Source of the DNA: Hirsutella rhossiliensis
Lineage: Eukaryota > Ascomycota > Sordariomycetes > Hypocreales > Ophiocordycipitaceae
DNA length: 64,000 bases
Direction of reading: 5' to 3'
Assembly (NCBI RefSeq): GCF_020360975.1
Contig: NW_025408670.1
Location: 6,758,001-6,822,000, forward strand
Part shown: positions 24,404 through 35,880 of the stretch, one piece after another
How positions within the stretch are numbered: position 1 is the stretch's first letter
Layout: each line of letters begins with the position of its first letter
Position numbers and translations under genes: made by a program
Notes under the pieces: generated by a model
Databases searched by the model: none
Told to the model about the DNA's origin: nothing
What the model saw: the letters and a program-made list of their open reading frames with translations, nothing else

Positions 24404-26330
24404 ATGTCCCCAGAAGCCCAGCTCGAAGAAATATGCGACCAGATGCAGGCACTAGACATCCAAGCATCCGCATTCCGACAAATTAATATCGACCTTTGGG
24501 ACAACGATATCACACACGACGAAAAGGACAAGATCGCAGTAACGACATATGTGGCAAAGTTCATATTCATCGTTCAATCTGGCAGTGATCAAGGATACGA
24601 CCTCCTTGGTTACTTCCAACAGCATTTTGAAGAATGGACCGAAGACACATGGGACCGCGCCCGAATGAATACAAGAGAGCCCTCAGGAAACTACTAAGGA
24701 AAGAGGTATCTACACAGGTTCACAAAGGGGAAATTCGCAACACAATTTCTCATATTACAAACTATCGAGAACCCACAAACCTGGCCAGAGCAGGAGTTTA
24801 CGGAGATGGTGTTTGATGAGAGGACTGCTGCCTTCAGGAGGCAGACAGCATTACTAGGATCAAATGCTTCCACTAATCCCCATCCGTCTCAACCTCCTTC
24901 ACCATCAGTTACGCCCTTAGCAGCACCTCATCAAGGTCTTAACGAACCACAACCTATTAAGACCCTAACGAGCCCTCCTAACGCACCTACTCCTGCTCCG
25001 ACTATCCAAGATAAACCTGCTCCGACCTCTCTTACTATTCATCCGACTTCCTACCGCTTCCAGAACCCCGATCTCGTCCAACCCGTCACCAACCCCATCC
25101 CCGAACACTTATCCGGCCCTGCAACCTTTGGAGAATACATGAAACTCCCCCCGGATAACATCCCGAACGCTATCGTCGATAGCGACATCCAGCAGAAGTT
25201 TATGAAGACCTGGAACAAAGATCGGAACTACACAGGAGAGCCGTACGATCTCCTGATGATAAGCTCCGCCTCTTCTTAAGCAACTGCTCTCATATCCAAG
25301 TGAAACCGTCACAATTTCACGCACTCTTTCCCCGGATCCTTGATGGAAGAGCCCAAAGATTCTATCTTGATAAGATCACATGGGCTACGACGTTCCGACA
25401 AGCGTATGATATCTTCAAACAACACTTTGACACGGAAGTCAACCATGTCCACTACCATACTGACTGGACAACAATAACCTTTAACTCCATCCGTGCCCAA
25501 GATGCTTCGAAGACCCCACGAAGTGCTTCAAATCCTCTTTGATAAGCTTCAGCTCTGCCAACGAGCCCTTGGCAGGGAGTACGCAGGAGACCTCCAACTG
25601 CGTACAACGCTTATGAAAGCATGCCGTGGAGTACCCGAACTCCAATACGCTCTTTTCAAACCCGCCGATAACGTCGAGCACCTTTTGCAGATCTTCGTGC
25701 ATCCGTTGAAACCCATCTTGCCCTCATAACAACTTCTCAATTTCCCTTGACTTTGCTGGATCATTTGATCATAACGATCCACACCATCAGTACTACCTCG
25801 ACCGTCGATACAATAACAACCGCTCTCGAGGTAGATACGGATATTCAGGTCAACGACCCAGCCGCGGATACAGACAAAGCTACAACCGTGGAAACTACCG
25901 GCCTCAAAGCCGTAGTAACTACAATCATAGCTACAGTAACCGAAACTGGACGAAGAAGTGTTTTGTTTGTGGACAAGAAGGCTGTTGGTCAACTAAACAC
26001 TCTACGGATGAACGGCAAAAGGCCAAGGACCAACATATCACTCAATGTCACTTCATAGGTGTACAACTCACGGACATCGGAGGCTATATTCTAGACTACG
26101 AAGGTCATGAGATGAGCAGCTTTGATGACACTGAAGATACATGGGAAGAACATGACAATAGCACCAACGATCACCCGGAACAATGGCAAGCAAGCCAAAT
26201 GCTCTGTCAACAGGCATTCAATCATTTGATCACAGGAGAAGACGTCTATCAGACGGATCAAACCGTTGTTCCAGCCTCGCAATTTATTATTGAAGATCGC
26301 TATTCAAGGGATAGATTCCAGGCATCATGA
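24404..26330 (+). pseudogene. Copia gag (frameshifted)
   Basis: Gag begins at ATG 24404-24406. The frame breaks near 24690, 25265, 25490 and again near 25750, with coherent gag text continuing in other frames each time (the Pro-rich segment at 24850-25080 and the EPYDLL / HALFPRILDGRAQRFYLDK segment at about 25240-25370). Near 25950 a zinc knuckle of the form C-x2-C-x4-C-x4-H (KCFVCGQEGCWSTKH) appears, the C-C-C-H order I know from fungal copia gags. A DTGA protease motif follows at about 26328. Confidence 0.8.
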
Positions 26331-29300
26331 TCGACACAGGTGCAGCAACATTTTCCACAGCAGGATACTCTCAGTACATCGCCCTACAACGAGAAGACCC
26401 TTCTGTAGCTCTCGACAGCTCCACATCCGGCCAGGCCTCCATCAAATTCGGCAACAGCGACGCCATCCACTCCTCGGCACAGTCGCCCTTAACACACCCC
26501 TCGGAAGGATCACGTTCCACGTCCTTCAAACCCCAACTCCCTTTTTGCTCTGCCTTGCTGATATGGACCGGCTTGGTATCTATTTCAACAACATCACAGA
26601 TACCATCAATTGTACTAATCATTGTACTAATCGCCCTACAAGCATTCCAGTCGTACGCAAATGGGGACATCCCTGGTTCTTCCTTACGAAAGATGAAGAG
26701 TCCATCTCGTTTCTTACGGAAACAGAGATTCGTACACTTCACCGACGCTTTGGACACCCAGCAGTCCCTAGGCTCCATCACCTCTTGAAGCAAGCCGGGC
26801 ACAGTGACGTCTCGATAGACACATTAGAGACTATCTCTAAGTTCTGTCACCACTGTCAAATGCACTCACAAGCCCCACGCCGCTTCAAGTTCACCCTTAA
26901 CGATGATCAAGAGTTCAACTACGAAATCATCGTTGATGTGATGCACCTAGGAACACCACAACGCCCTGTTCTACGTTGTGGACTCAGCTACTGCTTTCCA
27001 AGGAGCCAGATTTTTACCGTCAATGTCAGCTAAAGATACATGGAGACCCTCCGGACCCTCTGGATCGACACGTATCTTGGACCTCCTGATACCCTCCGTC
27101 ATGATGCAGGAACTAACTTTGCTTCTCTCGAATTCCGGAACGAAGCAAAGATTATGGAATCAAATGCTCTCAAGTACCTGTTGAGACGCATTGGTCCATT
27201 GGAAAGATTGAACGCTATCACGCACCCTCCGACGCGCCTTTAACATCCTCCATGCTGAGATTGGCCACACCACTTCCGCCGAAACAGTCCTTCAAATGGC
27301 TGTTAAAGCAATCAATGATACGGCAGGACCTGACGGTCTTGTGCCTACGTTGCTTGTTTTCGGCGCATACCCTCGCGTATCTACAGACTCGCCCCCTTCC
27401 GCTTCCACCTCAAAAGATCGGAAGCTATGCAGAAAGCGATGAAAATGCTCCGCCAACTCTCGGCAGAAAGACGAGTTAAGGATGCCCTCCATGCACGCAA
27501 CGGCCCGAGCACGACAGAAGTGCTATCCCTCCCGCTGCAAAGTGAAGTTCGCGTTTGGAGAGAAAGACGGTTGGCAAGGACCCTTCAAGATTGCATCGAT
27601 TGATACCCATAACATCACCATTGACACAGTCAACGGCCCCAAGTCTTTCGATCGACCCTTGTACAACCGTATCTGCGTGATGATACCACTCTTTCCGACC
27701 CTACACACACAGACCCTCAGGCATTCGTTCAGATCTTAATGAACAACCGGCTCAAGACCCCGTTAAGACCCTAACGGACCTGCCTGCCCGACCCGAACCC
27801 CGCCCCGCAGAGGACGCCCACCAGGATCAAAGAACAAGCCAAAGGATTTGATCATGATGGCCCAAGCCGTAGACCAGAGCTTCTTGACCCAAAAGGAGGA
27901 AGATGCACAAGCTCTTTCCCTCAAGCTACGGTCTGATGGCATAATCACCTCTCCTGGTGACCCTTCGAAGAATCCGATAACAAAGAGATTACTGACCTCG
28001 TTGGCCGCGGTGTATTCCAATTTGAACGATACGATCAAATGAGTCATGGAAACTATAGAATCTTTCGCTCTCGAATGGTTCGTGAAGTCAAAGGAATCAA
28101 CACTAAGCCCTACGAAAAGTCTCGACTTGTTATTCAAGGACATAACGACTTTGAGAAGACCACCCTCCTGACGCAATCTCCGACAATTCAACGCGTTAGC
28201 CAGAGACTCATCCTCGCTATTGCCCCGGACTTCTTCAAAACTACGGCATAACCCTCTCCCTCCGTGATATCACTCAGGCATACCCGCAATCCCAGACCAA
28301 GCTTTCCGGACCATTCTTACGTATTTGCCCACGGAACTACAAGGCAAATACCCTAACGGAACAATTATTCGTGTTATTAAGCCCCTGTACGGTATCGCAG
28401 AAGCCGGAGTCCATTGGTTCCGCACATATCAGCAGCATCACCTCGAAAAGCTGGATATGTCTACCTCCACCTATGACTCCTGCCTACTGATTTCGAATAC
28501 TGGCCCTGACACGCTCGGTATTGTTGGAATGCAAACTGATGACACCCTCATCCTTGGAACGAACAACTTTTCTACCCGTGAAGAAGAAGAGCTACAAAAG
28601 GCAGAATTTCGTTCCAAGCCCAAGACTGACATCACATACGGAACAACGGTTGACTTTAATGGTGCAAGACTGACGTTGCTGAATAATAACCCCCTTAAGA
28701 AAGGATCCTTTACTTCAACAGAAGGGACAAGCAGCAAAATGACCACCATTGACCCTAAAGCAATTGATCGTCACCAGCGCTACGTTGAGGAACGAGCGCG
28801 AGCCTCATACATTGCTTCAATTGCTCAACCGGAAGCTTCTTTCGATGTTTCAGTCGCCGCCCAAGTACAGACCCCTGAGGATAAAGATTACGCAATTTTG
28901 AACAAGCGACTGCAATGGCAAATGGATCACCAACTACGTGGCCTCACGTACAAACCAATTGATCTAGCTACTGCAAAGCTGATGGTTTTCACCGATGGTT
29001 CTTTCGCAAACAACAAGGACTTATCCTCCCAACTAGGATTCGTCATTGCCCTCGTTAACGAGACAAACCACAAAGAAAAACAGTTCGAGATTAGTGGTAA
29101 CATCGTACACTGGAGTTCAACAAAGTGCAAACGTGTTACCCGTAGCGTCCTAGCATCAGAGATCTACGGTATGGCCAACGGATTCGACATAGGCATCTCC
29201 CTTGCGATGACTATGAAGATAATTACGGAACGACTCAACCTTCCTCCTATCCCTCTCATCGTCTGTACGGATTCGTACTCTCTACGAATGCCTAGTCAAG

Positions 29301-29512
29301 CTCGGTACGACGAAGGAAAAACGATTGATGATTGATATCATGGCCCTTCGCCAGTCATACGAGAAGAGAGAGATAACAGATATTCGTTGGATCAACGGCG
29401 CAGACAACCCAGCAGATGCAATGACGAAAGCATCACCAAACCGAGCCCTGGAACGCTTCATCGATACCAATAGTCTGACAATTCGAGTCGAAGGATACGT
29501 ACAACGTTCCTA
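26324..29512 (+). pseudogene. Copia pol: protease, integrase, RT, RNase H (frameshifted)
   Basis: Protease: MIDTGAATFS at 26327. Integrase: HHCC zinc-binding region (LHRRFGHP...CHHC) at about 26730-26860, then a core whose later part is scrambled by frameshifts to about 27250. RT: a LYGIAEAGVHWF segment near 28390-28425 and the catalytic MQTDDTLIL box near 28530-28557, using TDD where most copias have YVDD; I recall the same variant in other fungal copia elements. RNase H: FTDGSFANN at about 28989 and the segment ending near 29512. At about 29275-29290 a CT unit is missing compared with the RIPed relative at 55931-55940. Confidence 0.85.
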
Positions 29513-29727
29513 ACCGCTCCTATACCTATGATCAAATGATTGCTCCTATCAGGAAGACCCTTCACTTCTTCCCAGATATCTACAGCTAAGAACAAGACGT
29601 CGGACCCACTTTTTGGCAATAATGACACACGCCCTCACGGCACATTCCTTCACGGCCTTAACGCTACTATCCTTTAGACCCGTTCAAGGTGTTGCTGTGC
29701 TTCTCACAGCAAAAGAAGAGTTGCCTG

Positions 29728-29928
29728 TGTAGGAATGTATCTATCTAGTGGTGTGACCAACCATGGTTGGCACGTGACCCGTACGGTCACGTGTGCGGCT
29801 GAGGCAGCGTGCCCCCTTTCTCCACGCTGGCCTCTGCCTCCTTAGATAGAGAATCAAGACGAATACAACATCACAGGTTAACCCTAGTACCGTCTCATTG
29901 CAGCAGCTGCCGCAGGTGCCTACCCACA
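29728..29928 (+). repeat. Copia 3' LTR
   Basis: 201 bp, identical to the 5' LTR except for one G missing from a GGG run. Followed by the tttac target duplication. Confidence 0.9.
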
Positions 29929-30703
29929 TTTACCTAGATTATATAATATACTTTTAGATAAAGGTATAATATAATACTTTCTTAGTTAAGTTTAAGGGAT
30001 AAGTACTTTTAAAACCCTACTTAAGTATAAAACTAAACTACTAGAAAATCGATTAACGCTACCTAAACGATTAAGTTATATTATTAGAACCTAATTATAG
30101 TATAATACTTAAATACTACGATAATTATAGTTTATTAATAAGATATCTTTTAGAGATATATAAAATCTATAAATACGCTAAAATAAAAAAATAGTATAAC
30201 GCTACTTACTTTAAGGTATCTAAACCCTTAATATTCTAAAGACTTATATAATAAGTTAAATATAATAAAGAAGATTATAACGAATATATATACTTAAACT
30301 ATAGAGTTTATAAATATAAAAAGTATAAGTATAGTATAAATAATATAATAGTATATTAAAAGATTATTAGTAATATATATAAAGGCTATAAGCTATATTC
30401 GACTAAGGAAGAATTAATAAAGAAATACTATATAAAAAATAAAAAGACGCTAAATAAAAACTTAACCTTTAATATAAAAATAAATAAAATTTTAAAGTAT
30501 AGTATATAATTAACTATAAAGTAGTATAATATAAATAATATAGCGTTAAGAAATAAGAAATCTTTAATTAGCTATAAGAAATTAGTTTCTTAAGCCCTAA
30601 TATAATACTATATAACGAAAATATAAAGAAATAATATTAATAATAAATTAAAGAAGAATACTTAAGTAAATTAAATAAGGACTAAGTAAAAAATAAAGCA
30701 TAC
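29929..30703 (+). pseudogene. Gypsy-1 internal segment between copia and gypsy-2
   Basis: Corresponds to gypsy-2 bases about 32900-33690, the Cys/His-motif linker between gag and protease. Heavily RIPed with numerous stops. The left end carries the copia target duplication tttac (29929-29933) and the right end the gypsy-2 duplication catac (30699-30703). Confidence 0.8.
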
Positions 30704-31171
30704 TGTTACGACCCGACCAACGGATGTTACGACCCGACCAACGGATGGCCATGACACGGGCCAGGGATGACTAACCGCTGAAGGATCACGTGACCATGCG
30801 AAAGGTGATCGGTGGATCGCCTTACGATCAAGCGAGCGGTGCTCGACGGATCGTTCATCGATCAAGGTGATCACCTCTGTGATCACCTCCAGCACCTCGC
30901 GATCAGAGACGGGCAGTTGGGTATATATAGCTGCCCCATTTCACTCCTTTAGACTAGATAGCTCTTTAGCTTTCAACACAATCATTACGATCCCTATCAC
31001 GATCTCATCTCTGATTCCGATCACTTGATTACCTGGTTACAGTCTACGGTCTACGACCTCCGACTCATCACCAACGTGACATACTTATCATTGCTCAGAC
31101 CACGCCCTGTTGTATCTGCCAACATAAACCCCACGACAGGTTTATCCCTTGGAATATCACCGGTCGTCACA
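30704..31171 (+). repeat. Gypsy-2 5' LTR
   Basis: 468 bp. The first 21 bases are tandemly duplicated (30704-30724 and 30725-30745). U3 contains nine GATC-centred words within about 140 bp, including two copies of tgatcacc. R-U5 follows the tatatata box. Confidence 0.93.
30922..30929 (+). promoter_or_regulatory. TATA box of the gypsy-2 LTR
   Basis: The tatatata stretch in the 5' LTR is conserved in all gypsy-1 and gypsy-2 LTRs. It lies 39-46 bases before the agctttcaac segment that is proposed to be at or near the RNA 5' end. Confidence 0.6.
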
Positions 31172-31172
31172 C

Positions 31173-31182
31173 GTTGAAAGCT
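31173..31182 (+). promoter_or_regulatory. Primer-binding site, probably self-priming
   Basis: Directly after the 5' LTR (one base later) lies gttgaaagct, the exact reverse complement of agctttcaac at 30968-30977 downstream of the LTR TATA box. It does not start with TGG as tRNA-primed elements do. Tf1/sushi-group elements prime reverse transcription from the folded 5' end of their own RNA, and the arrangement fits that mechanism. Gypsy-1 keeps the pairing even after RIP (agcttttaat with attaaaagct). Confidence 0.6.
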
Positions 31183-31234
31183 CTTGTTCATAACGATACC
31201 GCGTCTCTCTGAGCAATATCGCATAACTGTCAAC

Positions 31235-32760
31235 ATGCCTGCACAGCAAACTGGATCAACCAACTCGGGACACACCGTGTCGCCGCAGGACATGATGCGC
31301 GAAATCATCAGCCTTCGACAGGAGGTCCAAGTGCTCAGGAACGGAGGAGGCAACGGACAAGTCAGGGACATCGGAGAAGCAGTCAAACCAAAACAGCCAG
31401 GACCATTCGACGGTACTCATGGCACGCTTCGAGACTTTCTCACCCAACTCAAAGCCTACCACCGATTCTATCCGACCAAGCTCTCGGACCCAGTCGAAAA
31501 GGTACTCCACGCAGGAAATTGTTTATCTGGAACGGCACTCGCCTGGTTTGGACCCATCATGAGGACTTTCTCGACAACCAACCAGCGCGACGAGACAACG
31601 AGACAGACGAAGTCTTTGCCAGTTTCCAAGGATTCGAAGAAGCCATTACGAAGGTATTCGGAACAACCGACGAGGAACGAGAGGCCGAACAGAAACTTCG
31701 AGAACTCCGACAAAGGATCTCAGCATCGGATTATGCTGCGAAGTTCCGTCAAGTCACCTCAAAGCTTGATTGGGACGACGAACCTCTTATGTCACGATTC
31801 TACGACGGGCTGAAAGAAGAAGTCAGGAAGAGCTCTACAAGGAAAATCGACCTGACAACCTCTCGGACTACATTGCTATGGCAGTACGAATCGACGACAG
31901 ACAGTATGCGCGACGCCAAGAAAGAAACAAGGAAGAGGAAACTGGAACCCTTCCTATGGGAACAACTTTAACCGACGCGCCAACTACAAGAAGAAGCGCG
32001 AAACTCCCATTGCTTACGCCCACACAACTAACCCAGGCAAAATGGACCTGGATGCAACAAAGAAGGGCGAAGGAAAATGCTTCAACTGCGGGAAAGTTGG
32101 ACATTTCTCACGAAATTGCAAGCAACCTCGCAAGGAGAAGAAAGTTCACTGGGCCCCAGCCCCAGAAGGTAAGAGACACCTGAACGCTACTAACAAGCAG
32201 GAACCAAAGCATGAACTCCTTAGTTGGACTGCATGCTACGACGACAAATGCACGGTACACCTAAGCGACAAAAACGGTACCGGATGGTTCCCAAAGCCAC
32301 CAAAGAAAACCCTTGCAATGGTGCAACGAAGAGATCCCACAACACAGAAACAAGTCAAATTCGCAGAACCAGAATACCCTATCCTGAAGGAGTCTCACAA
32401 GACTGGATCAGGAAGAACGGCAAACGATTCCAGGAAGACATGCGAAATAAGGATCGACAACAACGACGGGCAGTCTATAAACAACATAACAAAGAAGATA
32501 CGGACGCAGCCCTTATGCTCACGAAACTCGGACAACAACCCGAAGAGGAACAACGAAGTTTCGACGACACAAGCTCTGAAGAACAAGACACGCTACAAGA
32601 AACAGAAGACGAGGATGAACTCGCACCACCACCCTCACTACTAAGGGAAAACGCCACGATTGGAGAACACGCTCCATACTTCGAAGAATTCGAAGAAATG
32701 CTCAAAATTGAACTCAACAAATACCTCAAATTCTCACGGAAAACCAACAAGCTGCATTGA
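31235..32760 (+). pseudogene. Gypsy-2 gag (frameshifted)
   Basis: Starts at ATG 31235. It contains a retrotransposon gag core (about 31400-31850) and a CCHC zinc knuckle CFNCGKVGHFSRNC at about 32070-32115. At least four one-base frame changes occur: near 31563 (GG where gypsy-1 has GGG), near 31825, at 31921-31923 (AAA where gypsy-1 has AAAA) and near 32390. Restoring these runs would give a continuous gag. One C-x4-C-x2-H motif (32234-32287) lies after the knuckle. Confidence 0.85.
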
Positions 32761-33570
32761 TTCGATACCAACCGGCACCACGCGGAGAGACTACGCTGTG
32801 GCTATCGCCGCGGTCGACACCTTTACAGCTCTACAACGAGAATGGCAACCACGAGGAGAATTTTCAGATGACCCAAGAACAGTGCTCAGTCACGAAGAGC
32901 ACAAACATATTTCATGGATCTCATGCGTCTATTTGGACTGCATGATACACTTCAGAAGAAGGCACGACACAACGCTTTCCCAGTCAGATTCGACGGACAA
33001 ATACTTTCGAAACCCTACCTAAGCACGGAACTGGACTACTGGAAAATCGATCAACGTTACCCGAACGACCAAGTCATGTTATTGGAACCCGATTACGGCA
33101 CGCCACTTGAATGCCGCGATGATTACGGTTCTTTAACGAGATGTCTTTCGGAAACATGCAAAATCCACAAACACGCCAAAATTGGGGAATGGCACAACGC
33201 CACTCGCTCTAAGGCATCCGAACCATCTATCTTCACAAGACTCGCGCAACGAATCAGATGCGACGAAGAAGATTACAACGAATGTGCACACCCGAACTGC
33301 AAAGTTCACGAACACGAAAAGGCACGAGCATGGCACAAACGACACAACGGTGCACCAAAGGACTACTGGCGACACCTACGAAGGCTACAAGCTACATTCG
33401 ACCAAGGAAAAATTAACGCAGAAGAACTACGCGCAAAACAGAAAGACGCAGAACGAAAACTCGATTCCTGGTACGAAAACGAACAGAATTGCGAAGCACG
33501 GTACGCAATCAACTGCGAAGCAGCACAATGCAAACAACACAGCGTTGAGAAACAAGAAATCTTCGATTGG
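32234..33570 (+). other. Four C-x4-C-x2-H-x3-K-x(3,4)-W motifs in the gag-protease linker
   Basis: Copies at 32234-32287, 33112-33192, 33259-33333 and 33490-33570. Each has C-x4-C-x2-H-x3-K followed by Trp after 3 to 4 or so residues. The last three have an extra Cys 7 to 9 residues ahead of the first, so each could bind one zinc through C-C-C-H. They are separate from the gag CCHC knuckle. The host reading frame of the last three (32914-33700) is open and rich in charged residues. Role unknown; nucleic-acid or protein binding is the obvious guess. Confidence 0.6.
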
Positions 33571-33755
33571 CTACAAGAAATCAGTCTCTTGAGCCCCGAC
33601 ACGACACCACGCGACGAAAACATAAAGAAACGATATCAACAACAAATCGAAGAAGAATACCCAAATGAAACGAATAAGGACCAGGCAAAACGAGGTACGC
33701 CATCTGTAAAGGGCTACAGACTGGCACGACACGACAAGATCCAAGGACCCTATGC

Positions 33756-34560
33756 ATGGCAACGGCAAGCCATGGCAACCAAATGGTATTGGACATCCAA
33801 ATCGCGGGACATCACGTACACGCACTATTGGATTGCGGCGCGATGGGCAATTACGTTTCACCTAGAGTCATCAATCGTTACCGACTCCCATGGAGACACA
33901 AGAAAGATCCATATGAACTCACGAATATCGAAGGAGAGGCCTTCAACTATAACAACGGAATCATTGATATGGAGATTGATCACCTCGACATCAATATCCA
34001 GGGCCACGACGAACGAGTCGACTTCGACATCATGGACATTGGAGAACACGACCTTGTGTTAGGGCTTCCATGGTTACAGGAGAGCAACCCACTGATCAAC
34101 TGGAAAACTGGCCAGCTGCGTTGGAACGAAGACGCAAGTTTCCAAGACCAGCAGATTTGGGAGAAAGCAAAATTTTGCGATGATTTAGCCACTGAACAGG
34201 ACGAAAGGGATGACCGTTCAAGCAAATCATTACGGGCTTCAGCGATACAAACGAAAACAGCAACCGAACCGGCGGACACAACAAAATCGACTGACAAGAC
34301 CCACGTACTGACCAACACGGCTGTACAACCTGGCATCCGACATAAACAGAACAAAGGACACAACAAGAAGATCCGAAGAGTTATTGCCACTCTAAGGAAA
34401 GACCTCGAACAAATCAACAAAGAGCTCGAGTCAAGGGAAACCAGCTCTCAAAAGAAAGAACAAAGCCCACAAGACAGAATGAAGAACATCCCACAGGAAT
34501 ACCGGAAATACGACAAACTCTTCAGGAAGAACTCGAGACAGGGTTACCCGAACACAGTCA
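33756..34560 (+). pseudogene. Gypsy-2 aspartic protease and linker to RT
   Basis: The frame 33756-34625 carries the retropepsin site LLDCGAMGNYVS near 33822 (DCGA in place of DSGA/DTGA) and the later hydrophobic LVLGLPWL segment near 34045-34075. A charged linker follows. The frame is lost near 34530 just before RT begins, and entry from the upstream frame near 33700-33760 also needs a shift. Confidence 0.8.
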
Positions 34561-35880
34561 ATGGGACCACGAAATTTGTCTCAAAGATGGAAGAACGCCG
34601 ACGTTCCATAAGATTTACAACCTAAACGAAAAGCAACTGCAAACGCTACGCGACTACCTCGACGAGAATCTACGAAAGGGATACATACGAACATCAACAT
34701 CCGAAGCAGGCTACCCAGTCATGTTTGTTCCAAAGAAAAACGGCAAGCTACGACTAGTTGTCGACTACAGACGCCTAAACGATATTACAATGAAGGACCG
34801 AACACCATTACCGCTTATATCGGAACTACGAGATCGACTGCACGGCAAAAAATGGTTTACGGCCCTCGATCTCAAAGGCGCCTACAACTTAATACGCATG
34901 AAAAGGGACACGAATGGATGACAGCTTTCAGAACGAAATTCGGACTATTCGAATATCTGGTAATGCCATTTGGACTCACAAATGCACCAGCTACCTTCCA
35001 ACGGATGATCAACAATGTCCTACGCGAACACTTGGACATCTTTGTGGTAGTATACCTGGATGATATCCTAATCTTCTCGGACACCCTAGAAGAACACAAG
35101 GAACACGTCCACAAGGTACTCCGCGCACTTCAGAATGCGAAGTTACTGGTTGAACCAGAAAAAAGCAAGTTCCACACACAGGAAGTAGATTTCCTCGGAC
35201 ACACGATCTCACCAGGAGAGATACGAATGCAACAAGACAAGATCAACTCAGTCAAAGAATGGCCAACGCCAAAGAACGTCAAGGACGTACAAAGTTTCCT
35301 AGGATTTGCGAATTACTACCGACGATTCATCAAAGATTTCGGAAAGATTGCAACACCACTACACGACTTAACGAAGAAGGAAAAAGAGTTTACATGGGAC
35401 GACAAAGCCAACGAAGCTTTCGAATGCATCAAAACGACGATTACGCAAGAACCGGTCTTAACCACCTTCGATCCAGAACGACAAATCGAACTCGAAACCG
35501 ATGCATCAGACTTTGCTCTAGGAGCACAAATCGGACAGAAGGACGATGAAGGAAGACTACGACCAATTGCATTCTACTCGAAAAAGCTACATGGCGCAGA
35601 ACTCAATTACCCCATCTACGACAAAGAATTCCTCGCAATCATTCAAGCTTTTAAGGAATTTCGACACTACCTTCTCGGAAGCAAACACAAAATCAAGGTC
35701 TACACAGATCACAAAAGATCTCACATTTCGCGACGACGCAACAATTGAACGGACGACAGATCCGATGGGCCGAATGTCTATCAGAATTCGACTACGAAAT
35801 AATCCACAGAAAAGGAACGAAAACGGTCGAGCTGATGCCTCAGCCGACGATCCGACTACGACACAGGAGCACCTATTGTG
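34530..35880 (+). pseudogene. Gypsy-2 reverse transcriptase and RNase H (frameshifted)
   Basis: RT blocks in order: FVPKKNGKLRLVVDYRRLN (about 34720-34785), ALDLKGAYNLI, then after a one-base deletion at the AAAA run 34901-34904 (gypsy-1 has five As at 39730-39734) the blocks MPFGLTNAPATFQ and the catalytic VVYLDDILIFS (about 35047-35080), and FLGHTISPGEI. RNase H: ETDASDFALGA (about 35497) to TDHK, where another shift occurs near 35712. Catalytic residues are intact. Confidence 0.88.

Larger units (their letters stand above)
23757..29928 (+). mobile_element. Young Ty1/copia retrotransposon, 6172 bp, not RIPed
   Basis: LTRs at 23757-23958 (202 bp) and 29728-29928 (201 bp) differ only by one G in a run (GGG at 23832-23834 against GG at 29813-29814). 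Both start TGTAGG and end CCCACA. Perfect 5-bp target duplication tttac at 23752-23756 and 29929-29933, inside gypsy-1 gag. Internal domain order gag, protease, integrase, RT, RNase H identifies Ty1/copia. A purine tract (aaaagaagag) lies just upstream of the 3' LTR. Near-identical LTRs imply recent insertion, yet the coding region as given is broken by many frameshifts, probably sequence errors in large part. Confidence 0.93.

Noticed and set aside
32660..33022. An extra Cys/His motif in the frame ending at 33022
   Set aside because: It lies in a frame different from the one coding the conserved linker at that position, so it was not counted among the four motif copies.
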